A DNA stretch of 64,000 bases from Sutcliffiella halmapala (GTDB lineage: Bacteria > Bacillota > Bacilli > Bacillales > Bacillaceae_I), in NCBI RefSeq assembly GCF_002019665.1, contig NZ_KV917375.1, forward strand, positions 4,229,445 through 4,293,444, given 5' to 3'. Shown here in pieces: positions 1 through 8,903 of the stretch. A program made the translations under genes and the position numbers. The stretch's first letter is position 1. Each line of letters opens with the position of its first letter. The notes below the pieces were generated by a model, which had not been told where the DNA came from, did not search any database, and saw nothing but the letters and a program-made list of their open reading frames with translations.

Positions 1-12
1 TTTCTGTTTCAT
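1..12 (-). CDS. 5' end of an unidentified gene (partial)
   Basis: Only the first four codons (M-K-Q-K) lie in the window and the gene continues past the left edge. The start is supported by an AGGAAGGTG-like ribosome binding site at 19-27 (minus strand) placed six bases from the ATG. A TATAAT hexamer on the minus strand at 98-103 could be its -10 box, but the -35 is poor. Nothing can be said about function. Confidence 0.5.
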
Positions 13-182
13 TTTATACACCTTCCTAGACTAGTAAAAACGAAAAATGAATCTCCACAGAAGAAGATCCATTTCAAAGAATAATACCAACTACATCATT
101 ATATTTCGTATTACTAAATATTAACACACTAGCCTAAAAAAAGGAATGTAAAAGGAACCGAATTAGCATGGTATATTTCCCC

Positions 183-1568
183 TTACTTCATAATTTTCCT
201 TAATAGATTTACACTTTTATCAGAATATGGGGGATAAATAAAACTTAAGTTAAACTTAGTACTCTTTTTCAAGACACTTTTCTTATGAGAAAAAGTTTCA
301 AAACTATCCTTTCCGTGATAGGAGCCAATTCCAGAAGATCCTACGCCACCAAAGGGCAGATAAGGATTAGTAAGATGGGTAACTGTGTCATTGATACACC
401 CTCCACCATAAGAAACGTTCTGGATCACCTTACCCTCTACATCACTATTTTCCGTAAATAAATACAAAGCTAAAGGTTTGGGATTGCTGTTTATCCTTGC
501 GATCGCTTCGTGTAACTCGTTATATTCCAGTATTGGTAAAATGGGGCCGAAAATCTCTTCTTGCATCACCTTATCTTCCCATCTAACCTCCTTCATCAAC
601 GTTGGAGCCATATAGAGCCCTTCCCGGTCAAAATCTCCACCAACCACTACCTTTTCCTCATCTAATAATGAAACTAAACGGTCCAATTGGCGCTTATTTA
701 CCACTCTTCCGTAATCTTTACTTTTTTGCGGCTCAGCTCCATAAAATTCGAAAAGGGTGGTTGTTAAGTTCTGGATGAATTTCTCCTTTACTTCACTGTG
801 TACAAGAATATAATCAGGGGCGACACATGTTTGGCCGACATTCATAAATTTGCCCCAAACAATCCTCTTAGCCGCCACTTCCAAATTGGCGTCCTTATCT
901 ACGATACAAGGACTTTTCCCACCCAATTCCAAGGTTACTGGCACAAGATTCTCGGCCGCCGCCTTCATGACAATCTTTCCTACTTCGACACTTCCTGTAA
1001 AAAATATATAATCAAACGGAGCGTGGATAAGCGCTGATGTTTCCTCTTTTCCACCCTCCACTACACTAATATAGCGCTCCTTGAAATTCTCACTGATTAT
1101 TTTTACAATCACACGTGACACATTGGGGGTAAACTCTGAAGGCTTGAGAACCACGCAATTCCCCGCTGCTAATGCTCCGATTAACGGCTCTATTACTAAT
1201 TGAAAGGGGTAGTTGAACGGCCCAACAATCAACACTGTTCCATACGGTTCTGGATAAACAAAACTCTTGGAACCAACATGAACAAGTGGTGTTTTCACCT
1301 TTCTTATCTTTGCCCAGCTTTTCACATTTTTTATAAAAAAGCTTATGCTATCAAGCACATAGCCAATTTCGGATGCATAGGCCTCAAATGCTGATTTACC
1401 AAGGTCTGCTGCTAACGCCTCATTTAGTTCTTTTTCATTTTCAATAATCGCTTTCTTCAATAACTCAAGTTGTTTAATCCGAAAGGCAACATCCTTTGTT
1501 TCACCAGTCTCAAAATATTCCTTATGCACTTTTAATCTATGTACAACTGCCTCATCTAAACTAATCAT
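183..1568 (-). CDS. Aldehyde dehydrogenase, class 3-like
   Basis: NAD(P)-dependent aldehyde dehydrogenase that oxidises aldehydes to carboxylic acids. It has the ALDH signature Glu in LELGGKSP (about residue 217 counted from the upstream ATG) and the catalytic Cys in NVGQTC (about 251), plus EEIFGPILP further on. The short length (about 460 aa) and the PFGGVGSSGIGSYHG end are typical of the class 3 fatty-aldehyde group, which in Bacillus includes YwdH. An ATG at 1577 sits only two bases from AAGGAG, so the ATG at 1568 is the better start. The gene appears monocistronic. Its natural substrate cannot be read from sequence. Confidence 0.9.
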   Translation of the reverse strand: MISLDEAVVHRLKVHKEYFETGETKDVAFRIKQLELLKKAIIENEKELNEALAADLGKSAFEAYASEIGYVLDSISFFIKNVKSWAKIRKVKTPLVHVGSKSFVYPEPYGTVLIVGPFNYPFQLVIEPLIGALAAGNCVVLKPSEFTPNVSRVIVKIISENFKERYISVVEGGKEETSALIHAPFDYIFFTGSVEVGKIVMKAAAENLVPVTLELGGKSPCIVDKDANLEVAAKRIVWGKFMNVGQTCVAPDYILVHSEVKEKFIQNLTTTLFEFYGAEPQKSKDYGRVVNKRQLDRLVSLLDEEKVVVGGDFDREGLYMAPTLMKEVRWEDKVMQEEIFGPILPILEYNELHEAIARINSNPKPLALYLFTENSDVEGKVIQNVSYGGGCINDTVTHLTNPYLPFGGVGSSGIGSYHGKDSFETFSHKKSVLKKSTKFNLSFIYPPYSDKSVNLLRKIMK

Positions 1569-1716
1569 ATTATCCATTTCTCCTTTTCCAATAATTTTGT
1601 TTATAAAAAGGAAATTCTATCTTACTCTCCATTATATCTTCTTTTAAAGTAAAAGGCGTGGCATTACCTATTCTATGAGTAGATAGATCAATTCAGACAA
1701 GTTACTAGATGAACAA

Positions 1717-1757
1717 AAAAAAGCTGTCTTCACAATACGAGAATTCTCAGCTTTTTT
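1717..1757 (-). terminator. Intrinsic terminator after the EEP-family gene
   Basis: Inverted repeat AAAAAAGCTG ... CAGCTTTTTT with a T-run on the minus strand, just downstream of the stop at 1769. The upper stem is imperfect. Confidence 0.6.
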
Positions 1758-1768
1758 AAGTCTTCTAT

Positions 1769-2557
1769 TTATTTTTTCAGTTCGATGGTAGCCAAAATAG
1801 GATAATGATCGGAAGGATAGCCGCCATCAAAACTGTCTCTAATTATCGTGGTCGAGACAAATTGGACCCTATCATCGCTAAAAATATAATCAATCGGACT
1901 TCCAGTTACTCCACCTTCAAAATTATGAAAAGTAAGGGTGTTTTTCTTCTCTTCTACCGAAAACAAGTCATAACAGCTTCTCATGGAGCTCAGCACATCT
2001 AAAGGCTCGCTTTCTGGATAATCATTAAAATCCCCTGTTAACATAACTGGTAATGGCTTTTCCTCATTTTTGCTATGTATTGTATCTACTACTAGCTTCA
2101 ATCCCTCTTTGCGCGCCACTTGACCCATGTGATCTAGGTGCGTATTAAAAAATCTTAGACCAGGTTCTGTTGCATCCTTTGACGTTAGCTCCACCCACGA
2201 ACAGATTCGTGGACAATGAGCATCCCAGCCCATACTACCTATCAAGTCTGGAGTTTTTGATAGCATAAACGAACCCTTTTCTCCAATGGTGAAAGTCGAT
2301 TTTTTTACAAAAATGGCACTAAATTCCCCTACCTCTGTAGAAGTGGTACGATTTACCGCATATATGTCATAGGTTGCTTGAAATCTATCCTCAAGCCAAC
2401 GTAGCATCGGGATACTAGCTTCTTGAGTTCCAATTACATCGGGCTCATATTGGTCAATAGTTTGAGCAATCCAATGTTTCCTATCCTCCCATACAAACGG
2501 GTCAGATGGTACAATTACGCGTATATTAAAAGTCATTACTTTATAAATTGGCTTCAT
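1769..2557 (-). CDS. Endonuclease/exonuclease/phosphatase family protein
   Basis: Predicted metal-dependent phosphoesterase of the EEP (DNase I/exonuclease III-like) fold, about 262 aa, with no signal peptide. Family motifs are visible in order: GTQEAS near the N-terminus (metal-binding Glu), NTHLDHMG in the middle, TGDFNDYP (Asp/Asn pair), and SDHYPILA at the C-terminus (catalytic Asp-His). An in-frame ATG exists at 2578, but the seven codons between it and 2557 form the AGGAGGAAGG ribosome binding site, so 2557 is the real start. The members closest in length are annotated as endonuclease or sphingomyelinase-like hydrolases of unknown substrate. Confidence 0.85.
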   Translation of the reverse strand: MKPIYKVMTFNIRVIVPSDPFVWEDRKHWIAQTIDQYEPDVIGTQEASIPMLRWLEDRFQATYDIYAVNRTTSTEVGEFSAIFVKKSTFTIGEKGSFMLSKTPDLIGSMGWDAHCPRICSWVELTSKDATEPGLRFFNTHLDHMGQVARKEGLKLVVDTIHSKNEEKPLPVMLTGDFNDYPESEPLDVLSSMRSCYDLFSVEEKKNTLTFHNFEGGVTGSPIDYIFSDDRVQFVSTTIIRDSFDGGYPSDHYPILATIELKK

Positions 2558-2585
2558 TTTCCCTTCCTCCTCTAACAAAGTTTCG

Positions 2586-2816
2586 TTAATCCTCGTCCTT
2601 TATATCAATATCTTCTGGTACTGGCTCATTTCGAATTTCTTCGACAAGCTCTTTGTATTTTTCCATTTGCTTCAAATGAGTCGTAAATTGATCCTTATTA
2701 ATCAAATAATTTTCACCATCAAACAGGGCGCGAATTTTCTTTTGCTGAATAAGTGTTTCTACATACGCAGTCGTACATGATAAATATTCCGCTGTTTCTT
2801 TTATCGATAAATACAC
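2586..2816 (-). CDS. Small excisionase-family HTH protein
   Basis: About 76 aa. The N-terminal part (YLSIKETAEYLSCTTAYVET) is the winged-helix MerR/excisionase fold that often binds DNA in small regulators and Xis proteins. The acidic tail (EPVPEDIDIKDED) is unlike an excisionase. The longer ORF reaches back into the kinase gene, but a GTG at 2816 follows AGAGAGG by nine bases and lies 17 bases after the kinase stop codon, so I chose that start. It is probably co-transcribed with the kinase. No integrase is nearby, which argues for a regulator or adaptor role over excision. Confidence 0.65.
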   Translation of the reverse strand: MYLSIKETAEYLSCTTAYVETLIQQKKIRALFDGENYLINKDQFTTHLKQMEKYKELVEEIRNEPVPEDIDIKDED

Positions 2817-2832
2817 ATTATCATTCCTCTCT

Positions 2833-4563
2833 CTAATTGTTTTTGGGTAAAGGAAGCGTAATGACAAACGTCGTACCTGCATCAGTACTCTCAAAAACCT
2901 CTATTTTCCCATCATGATTTTCAATAATCCGCTGGACAATGGTTAACCCTAAACCAGTCCCTGTCTCCTTAGACGTAGAAAAAGGATTAAAAATGGTACT
3001 CTTTATTTCCGGATGGATTCCAGAACCAGTATCTTTAATAAAAATCTGGTAGTTGTTCTTATACTGCTTGGAAAAAATAGAGATTGTCCCTTTGCCATTC
3101 ATTGCTTCACTACTATTCCGAATTAAGTTATATAAGACCTGTTTCATTTGCTTTGGATCGAGCATCAACGGAACTCTTTCCAATTCTACCTTCAAGATTA
3201 TCCCCTTATGAACCGAAGCGTGTTCGTTATTAAATGGAATTTCAGCAATGATATCCTCCAAAAATACCTTTTGTATGATAGGTGCACCTGGCTTAACCAT
3301 TAATAGCATCTCTTCAATAATAGAGTTGATCCGATCAAACTCCTTGAGCAATAAAGGAATTTGATATTTATTTTTATCCGATTCAGTAAAGGATTGCTTC
3401 ATCAATGATAAAAATCCATGAATAACGGTTAATGGATTACGAATTTCATGTGCCGCTCCTGCTGCAAGCTCGCCTAAAACAGCAAGCTTTTCTGAATGAT
3501 GCATTCGCTTTTCTAATTCGTAGGTGTCAGTTATATCAATAAAATAAAAAATCCGACCGATTAATGCTTTCTCTTGATCTAACAATTCTGATTGAGAAAC
3601 CAGCAAATGATGACAGGTTTCCTCTTTTTGATACCGAATCTTAACGTTTTGACAAATTTCCTTGGACTTGAGAATATCCCAGAACTGCTGGTTAGAGCGC
3701 TCTCCAAACACATGAATCCGTTCTTTAATATCATTACTTTCCATGTTTAATAGTGACATAGCAGCCGTGTTTAACGAATAATTACTAGCTTCATTATCTA
3801 CTGTTATGATCCCTACTGGGAGTGAGTCGAGTATTTGTTGACGATATATTCTATCTTGAGACATTTCTTCGTATAGATTAAAGTGTTTTTTAAATGCGAC
3901 AGATAATAACACGATGACAAATGTATATATAATGACTCCGAAGACTGGGTGTTCACCTAAGAGAATGGCTAATATGAAAGCCAAAACTAAAGAGATTAAG
4001 TAGTTAAGTATAGATTCTCTTCCTATTTCCTTTATTATTGGAAGTAGCTTTTCTGATAAATTCAAAGAGAAAAAACAACCAATTAATAATAAATTTATAG
4101 TGTAATAACTTACTAATGCCATAATGTATGGGACTAAACTCTCAAGATTAAAAACTCCGATGTTCCCTCCAGAGAGTAGAAACACATAATGAGCTCCACT
4201 TATCATGATCCCATACATCGAAAAATTAAAAATATGCTTCCAAAGGGCAATTTTCCGATCAAATATAGCATAAATAAAACTACTGAAAAATAATAAAATC
4301 AATGTTGTTTCAATTCCGAAAACAAAAATAGTAGCAAGATATATGGAAGAATCCAAACATAAAGAATTTCCTTTGAGTGGGAGTAGAATTGTATAATGTA
4401 TCAAAAGTACTAGTGCACAAATGAGTAATAGAAATAGAGGGAAATTAACGGTTACTTGTTTCATTGTGTAATCTATCTGTAAAGCAAATACACTATAACC
4501 CAACAGTATAGTGAGCAATACAAATAAATTAAACCTATTTGTTAAAAGGGAAAATATCTTCAA
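2833..4563 (-). CDS. Membrane sensor histidine kinase, sporulation-kinase (KinB)-like
   Basis: About 576 aa. Six or more hydrophobic helices fill residues 10-225. A PAS-like segment follows (about 240-345, beginning LDSLPVGIITVDN). Then come a HisKA domain with the phospho-acceptor His at about 372 in AAHEIRNPLTVIHGF, an N box near 480-486, and an HATPase domain with G boxes DTGSGI (511) and GTGLGL (535-540). The H-box sequence is the type seen in the sporulation phosphorelay kinases KinB/KinD. No response regulator is adjacent, which also fits a phosphorelay kinase. The start is TTG with only a weak GTGAGTGA upstream, so the exact N-terminus is uncertain. Confidence 0.88.
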   Translation of the reverse strand: MKIFSLLTNRFNLFVLLTILLGYSVFALQIDYTMKQVTVNFPLFLLLICALVLLIHYTILLPLKGNSLCLDSSIYLATIFVFGIETTLILLFFSSFIYAIFDRKIALWKHIFNFSMYGIMISGAHYVFLLSGGNIGVFNLESLVPYIMALVSYYTINLLLIGCFFSLNLSEKLLPIIKEIGRESILNYLISLVLAFILAILLGEHPVFGVIIYTFVIVLLSVAFKKHFNLYEEMSQDRIYRQQILDSLPVGIITVDNEASNYSLNTAAMSLLNMESNDIKERIHVFGERSNQQFWDILKSKEICQNVKIRYQKEETCHHLLVSQSELLDQEKALIGRIFYFIDITDTYELEKRMHHSEKLAVLGELAAGAAHEIRNPLTVIHGFLSLMKQSFTESDKNKYQIPLLLKEFDRINSIIEEMLLMVKPGAPIIQKVFLEDIIAEIPFNNEHASVHKGIILKVELERVPLMLDPKQMKQVLYNLIRNSSEAMNGKGTISIFSKQYKNNYQIFIKDTGSGIHPEIKSTIFNPFSTSKETGTGLGLTIVQRIIENHDGKIEVFESTDAGTTFVITLPLPKNN

Positions 4564-4867
4564 AGTAAATCACTCACAAACAATTCTCTTAAGAAGTTTA
4601 TTACCCTTCTTAGCTATTTCATTTTAAATTAAAACCCACTTTTAGGCAACAAGCGTTCTATAGGTAGCTTAATAATAATCAGAAAATTACACTTTATTTC
4701 CCATTTTGAATATCCCTCCATTTTACAACAAAACCCAACACTCCCTCCTATAAACCACCATTACTTTACAAGAAATTTTATATTTTTCAGAAAAATCTGT
4801 TGTTTTTGCGCTTAAACGTGTTAAAATGTTTCATAATTCTAAATTTACCCAACAGGAGGAGAGCATC
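4564..4867. promoter_or_regulatory. Divergent intergenic region with cstA promoter
   Basis: 304 bp between the kinase and the CstA-family gene. A sigma-A type promoter is visible on the plus strand: -35 TTGTTT at 4800-4805, 16-bp spacer, -10 TAAAAT at 4822-4827. Transcription would begin near 4834, giving a leader of about 34 nt with the AGGAGGAG ribosome binding site at 4855-4862. I see no clear cre site. Confidence 0.55.
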
Positions 4868-6304
4868 ATGATAACTTTTTTAGGAGCTATTGTTTTTCTT
4901 ATTTTAGGCTATGTCGTATATTCTAAGGTTGTCGAACGTATTTTTGGTATTGACGATCAAAATATAACTCCTGCTTATTCAAAAAGAGATAACTTCGATT
5001 TCATCCCGATGAATTGGTGGAAAGGAAATCTAATCCAGTTATTGAATATTGCTGGTTTGGGCCCAATTTATGGGGCTATTCTCGGAGCATTATATGGACC
5101 TGTTGCGTTCTTTTGGATTGTCATTGGGACTATTTTTGCTGGAGGGGTTCATGACTATTTTTCTGGTATGTTGTCAATGCGACATAAAGGAGCTCAATTT
5201 CCATCTATCGTTGGCCATTATTTAGGCAATATCGTGAAAGCATTTATTACAGTGGTTTCCTTAATTTTAATGATTCTCGTTGCAGCTGCCTTTACAGCTG
5301 GACCAGCCCAATTAATCGCTCAGTTAACACCTATTACCTTTACGACTGCCCTAATCATTATCTTTGGATATTTTTTATTAGTTACACTGTTACCAGTCAA
5401 TCGTATTATCGGAAGACTATATCCTGTATTAGGAGCAATTCTTCTTTTTATGGCTGTAGCAATTGCCATTTCCTTAATTTTCACGGATAAGCAATTACCT
5501 AATCTGACACTATCCAATTTTCATCCGCAAGAGCTGCCTATTTGGCCTTTATTGATGGTTACGATTTCATGCGGAGCTATCTCTGGATTCCACTGCACGC
5601 AAAGTCCGATTGTTGCCTGCACGATGAAAAAAGAATCCCACGGTAGGAAAATTTTCTATGGAGCAATGATTACAGAAGGTGTGATTGCACTCATTTGGGC
5701 AGCCGCTGGAATGACGTTCTATAATGGCACAAACGGTTTACAAGAAGCACTTGCTCTTGGGGGACCATCTGGAGTGGTTCATGAGATCTCAATTTCCCTA
5801 CTCGGTACATTAGGTGGGATACTTGCCATTATCACGGTAATCATGCTACCAATAACAACTGGAGATACTGCACTTCGTTCTTCAAGAATGATTTTAGCGG
5901 ATATTTTCTCGAAGTTCTTTACTATGAAAGGAAAGATGAAGGTCTTGCTGATGACTTTTATCGTAACAGCTCCAGCATTATACTTAGCAACGATTGATTA
6001 TACCTTCTTATGGAGATATGTCGGTTGGACAAACCAACTAGTTGCTACTGTCATGCTTTGGACCGGGACAGTATATTTATTAAGGAATCAAAAATTCCAT
6101 TGGATATGCGGAGTGCCCGCAATGTTTATGACTTGTGTGGTATGTACATACGTTTTCTACGCACCTGAAGGACTTAACTTAAATTATCAGCTTGCGATGA
6201 TATTAGGATTCTCCTTAGCAGCCACCGTTCTTTGCTGGTATGTTTATCAAATCATTCATGCTCGTAAAGAAAGAAAGAACCTCACATCAACTCGTGCGGC
6301 ATAA
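4868..6304 (+). CDS. cstA: CstA-family carbon starvation / pyruvate-type transporter (short form)
   Basis: About 478 aa and very hydrophobic, with roughly 12 or more membrane segments. It shows CstA family sequence: LNIAGLGPIYGAILG near residue 60, FAGGVHDYFSGMLS, and SGFHCTQSP in the middle. CstA proteins take up pyruvate and, in some species, peptides. This is the short clade; the E. coli protein is about 700 aa, and the usual C-terminal extension is missing. An in-frame ATG at 4826 lies inside the -10 box, so the ATG at 4868, five bases after AGGAGGAG, is the start. No LytS/LytT-type regulator is adjacent. Confidence 0.85.
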   Translation: MITFLGAIVFLILGYVVYSKVVERIFGIDDQNITPAYSKRDNFDFIPMNWWKGNLIQLLNIAGLGPIYGAILGALYGPVAFFWIVIGTIFAGGVHDYFSGMLSMRHKGAQFPSIVGHYLGNIVKAFITVVSLILMILVAAAFTAGPAQLIAQLTPITFTTALIIIFGYFLLVTLLPVNRIIGRLYPVLGAILLFMAVAIAISLIFTDKQLPNLTLSNFHPQELPIWPLLMVTISCGAISGFHCTQSPIVACTMKKESHGRKIFYGAMITEGVIALIWAAAGMTFYNGTNGLQEALALGGPSGVVHEISISLLGTLGGILAIITVIMLPITTGDTALRSSRMILADIFSKFFTMKGKMKVLLMTFIVTAPALYLATIDYTFLWRYVGWTNQLVATVMLWTGTVYLLRNQKFHWICGVPAMFMTCVVCTYVFYAPEGLNLNYQLAMILGFSLAATVLCWYVYQIIHARKERKNLTSTRAA

Positions 6305-6327
6305 ATAAAGACTCTAGCTTAAATAAA

Positions 6328-6686
6328 AAACAAGCAGAGGCTGGGACATTAATTAAATCCCCATCTCTATTTACGAACGATTTAATCTAAATGCCCTTTT
6401 AAAGTACACTTTTGATTTTTAGAGTACCTAGCTGTTGATTGGAGCACAAGGCGAAGACTCCTGCGGGAGATAGTGTTTGGTGGAGACCCCGCAGGCAAAG
6501 CCGAGGAGGCTCCACCAACGCCCTCTGGATAAGCGAAGCCTAGTGCGGAAATCAACAGCGGTTTTTAACAGAGCCAAACTAAAAAAATCCGAACTAATGC
6601 AAAACTCTACTTAGAATTTCGCATAATAGTTCGGATTTTTTCTTTAACAAATATTCTTTTGTCCCAGCCTTTTTGCTTGTTTTTCA
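6328..6686. repeat. Nested inverted-repeat element of the Bacillaceae dispersed-repeat type
   Basis: The outer arms AAACAAGCAGAGGCTGGGACA (6328-6347) and GTCCCAGCCTTTTTGCTTGT (6661-6680) are near-perfect inverted repeats. Inside lie a second inverted pair (6431-6447 with 6542-6558, GCTGTTGATT/AATCAACAGC) enclosing a GC-rich core with GACTCCTGCGGGAG and GCCGAGGAGGCTCCACC, and a third hairpin (AAAAAATCCGAACTA at about 6583-6597 with TAGTTCGGATTTTTT at 6628-6642). No ORF is present. Similar GC-rich cores occur many times in Bacillaceae genomes as far as I recall. It sits between the convergent cstA and acyl-CoA dehydrogenase genes and may also serve as a two-way terminator. Confidence 0.75.
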
Positions 6687-6688
6687 AA

Positions 6689-8380
6689 TTATGAAGTTAC
6701 CTCTGTCTTCTCCCATCTTACAATTAAATCAAAGTACGTAAGCGTTTTGTTGTCTCGATCAATCCAGGTGAAGTCATTCCAAGTTTTTTCGATATAGATT
6801 TCTGCTTTTGCCTTTTCACGTTCATCACCGTTCACTGTTCCCTCTAATGCTACGATACTCTCAAATATCTTCACCATAAGGTTCGCTATCTTTTTTGAAT
6901 GAAAGGTTTGGATTTCATTACTACTGCTTTCCACATACTCACACAACTCTAGTAGAGTAGTGATACCTCTTTCAACTGGCTCTTTCAGGGTTTGTTCATC
7001 GCTTGAAATGTTAGCTAACCTTGCATTCATTTCCTCTATAAATATTCGGTGCACCTTATACTTCTTCATTAGTCTTAGCACTTCTAACCCCAATATATTG
7101 GCAGTCCCCTCCCATACGGTAAGTACCTGTGCATCCCGTAGTAACCGTGGTGTGACAAAATCCTCAATATATCCGTTACCACCATGCATCTCAATTGCTT
7201 CATGGGTGAAATGAACGGCTTGTTCGGCTGTTTCTTTTTTCAAAAGGGCAATCAATAGTCGATTCAACACAGCATCTTTCTCAGAAATAGGTCCTACTTT
7301 TCTCATTACACGGTCAAATAACGCAATTAGTTCAAACATAGCACTTGTTTCTACTTCTTGTTTTACTGCTAATTCGACGAGCGTTGCACGAATCATTGGG
7401 AAGTTTATCAGTTGATCTCCGAATGTCTCGCGGTTAGTAGCATAGTCCCTCGCCTCGTAGTAGGCCCTTCTCATTATTCCAATCGAAGCAACGGCATTAC
7501 AGACTCTCGAAAGATTCAAGGCTTCCATCATATAGTAGATACCTTTTGATGGTTCCCCAACAAGATAAGCTTTTGCTCCTTCGAAAACTACCTCTCCAGA
7601 AGGAACTGCTCTTACCCCGAGTTTATCCTTTAACCTTCTTATTTGAATTCCATTTAGGCTCCCATCTTCATGTCTCCAAGGAACGGCGAATAAGCTAAGT
7701 CCTTTTGTTCCACTTGGAGCGCCTTCCATTCTAGCCAGCACCATCGCTACGCCACACTGTCCTGCATTTGAAGCAAAATATTTCTCTCCATACAATAGGT
7801 AAGTAGCGTCATCCTGTTTGATTGCCTTTGTCTCATTTGCACCTACATCAGAGCCGCCTTGACGTTCGGTTAAGAAGGTCGCTCCTTCATATAACTCAAT
7901 CTCTCCAGTAGATACGACATGTGGGAGAAATTTCGCTTTCACATCCTCATCCGCATAATGTTCCAACAGATAGGCTGTTGCCATAGTTAAGGTAACCGGA
8001 CAGTAAAATCCAGGCTCTGTTTGGGATAATAAATACCCTTGAGCATAGGAGTACACGTAATTTCCTGGAGTACCTAATTCCGGAATCTCCTTATGAACAT
8101 ACCCCACAATTCCTCTGTTATATGTTTCTTCTACCGTCTTTTTATACCCCTCATTAACCCAAATCTCCGAAATATCTTCTCCAAGACGGTTGTATTTGAT
8201 TAATTTGGGTTGTCCTTCTCGGTCGGTATGGCTGGCACGTTCGTCTATCTCTCCGGCACAACTTGCACCAAAGTCTGTCAGCTCCAGATCTGCCCACTGA
8301 TAAAAGGAAGGCGTTAAATACTTTTGTAAAACATTTTGCAAATGCCTATCATCTGTAAAAAAATTTACTGTTTTACTCAT
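6689..8380 (-). CDS. Acyl-CoA dehydrogenase family protein
   Basis: FAD-dependent acyl-CoA dehydrogenase, about 563 aa, longer than the usual 380-aa enzymes because of N-terminal (about 150 aa) and C-terminal extensions; this is the AidB/DUF5135-like long form. Family motifs include TERQGGSDVGANET, YGEKYFASNAGQCG, and the C-terminal FAD/substrate segment EAIEMHGGNGYIED. The first 20 nt overlap or abut the MerR gene stop. GTG 8392, ATG 8389 and ATG 8380 are all in frame; the ATG at 8380 stands 11 bases from AAGGAG and fits best. Co-transcribed with the MerR regulator, which suggests MerR control of acyl-CoA breakdown. Confidence 0.85.
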   Translation of the reverse strand: MSKTVNFFTDDRHLQNVLQKYLTPSFYQWADLELTDFGASCAGEIDERASHTDREGQPKLIKYNRLGEDISEIWVNEGYKKTVEETYNRGIVGYVHKEIPELGTPGNYVYSYAQGYLLSQTEPGFYCPVTLTMATAYLLEHYADEDVKAKFLPHVVSTGEIELYEGATFLTERQGGSDVGANETKAIKQDDATYLLYGEKYFASNAGQCGVAMVLARMEGAPSGTKGLSLFAVPWRHEDGSLNGIQIRRLKDKLGVRAVPSGEVVFEGAKAYLVGEPSKGIYYMMEALNLSRVCNAVASIGIMRRAYYEARDYATNRETFGDQLINFPMIRATLVELAVKQEVETSAMFELIALFDRVMRKVGPISEKDAVLNRLLIALLKKETAEQAVHFTHEAIEMHGGNGYIEDFVTPRLLRDAQVLTVWEGTANILGLEVLRLMKKYKVHRIFIEEMNARLANISSDEQTLKEPVERGITTLLELCEYVESSSNEIQTFHSKKIANLMVKIFESIVALEGTVNGDEREKAKAEIYIEKTWNDFTWIDRDNKTLTYFDLIVRWEKTEVTS

Positions 8381-8762
8381 CTGTTTCATCACTCCTTATC
8401 GCTTTTATTCGATTTGTGAAGTCGTCTAGTAATTCTTCCATTTCTACTTTCAGCTCCGTTAGCTCCTTAATTCTGCTATTGAGCTCTTCTACTTTTTGGG
8501 TTCCATATTGAATGGTTCGTTCTAATTGTTTTTGACCACTTCGGTCTTTATCAAATAGCACAACCATCTCTTTTATTTCTTCTAGCTCAAAACCATAACG
8601 CTTTCCTCTAACTATTAATTTCAACCTAGCATGTTCCCGCTTTGAATAAATCCGGTGATTTCCTTCCGTACGGTCTGGTTTCAGCAATCCAAGCTCCTCA
8701 TAATACCGAATCGTCCTTGTAGAAACATTAAACTCCTTAGCTAACTGTGAAATAGTAAGCAT
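8373..8762 (-). CDS. MerR-family transcriptional regulator
   Basis: About 129 aa. The N-terminal MerR winged helix is complete (LTISQLAKEFNVSTRTIRYYEELGLLKP), followed by a long coiled-coil dimerisation helix (about residues 75-115). There is no obvious metal-binding Cys pair, so a small-molecule or acyl-CoA ligand is likely. The gene overlaps the acyl-CoA dehydrogenase start by a few bases and is first in that operon. Its own promoter (8808-8838) has the 19-bp spacer expected for MerR regulation, so autoregulation is probable. It resembles LiuR-type regulators of branched-chain or fatty acyl-CoA degradation. Confidence 0.85.
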   Translation of the reverse strand: MLTISQLAKEFNVSTRTIRYYEELGLLKPDRTEGNHRIYSKREHARLKLIVRGKRYGFELEEIKEMVVLFDKDRSGQKQLERTIQYGTQKVEELNSRIKELTELKVEMEELLDDFTNRIKAIRSDETDE

Positions 8763-8807
8763 CCCATTTTACCCTTCTTATTTTTGAATATTTAGATATT
8801 TAATTTT

Positions 8808-8838
8808 ATTTTACCATTAACGTTAACGTAAAGTTCAA
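8808..8838 (-). promoter_or_regulatory. MerR-type promoter with 19-bp spacer and palindrome
   Basis: Minus strand: -35 TTGAAC (8833-8838), 19-bp spacer (8814-8832), -10 TAAAAT (8808-8813). The spacer carries the perfect palindrome ACGTTAACGT (8820-8829). A 19-bp spacer with a centred dyad is the classic arrangement for MerR activators that untwist the promoter. Confidence 0.75.
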
Positions 8839-8848
8839 GCAATAAAAA

Positions 8849-8898
8849 TAGGTGCCAGGCACCAAATGGGCAAAATCCCCAGATGGTGCTGGCACCTA
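8849..8898 (-). terminator. Terminator downstream of pssA
   Basis: Stem AGGTGCCAGCACCA ... TGGTGCCTGGCACCT on the minus strand followed by ATTTTTA. The GGTGCC-rich arm is a motif that recurs in this window (10387, 44226). Confidence 0.7.
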
Positions 8899-8903
8899 AA
8901 AAA

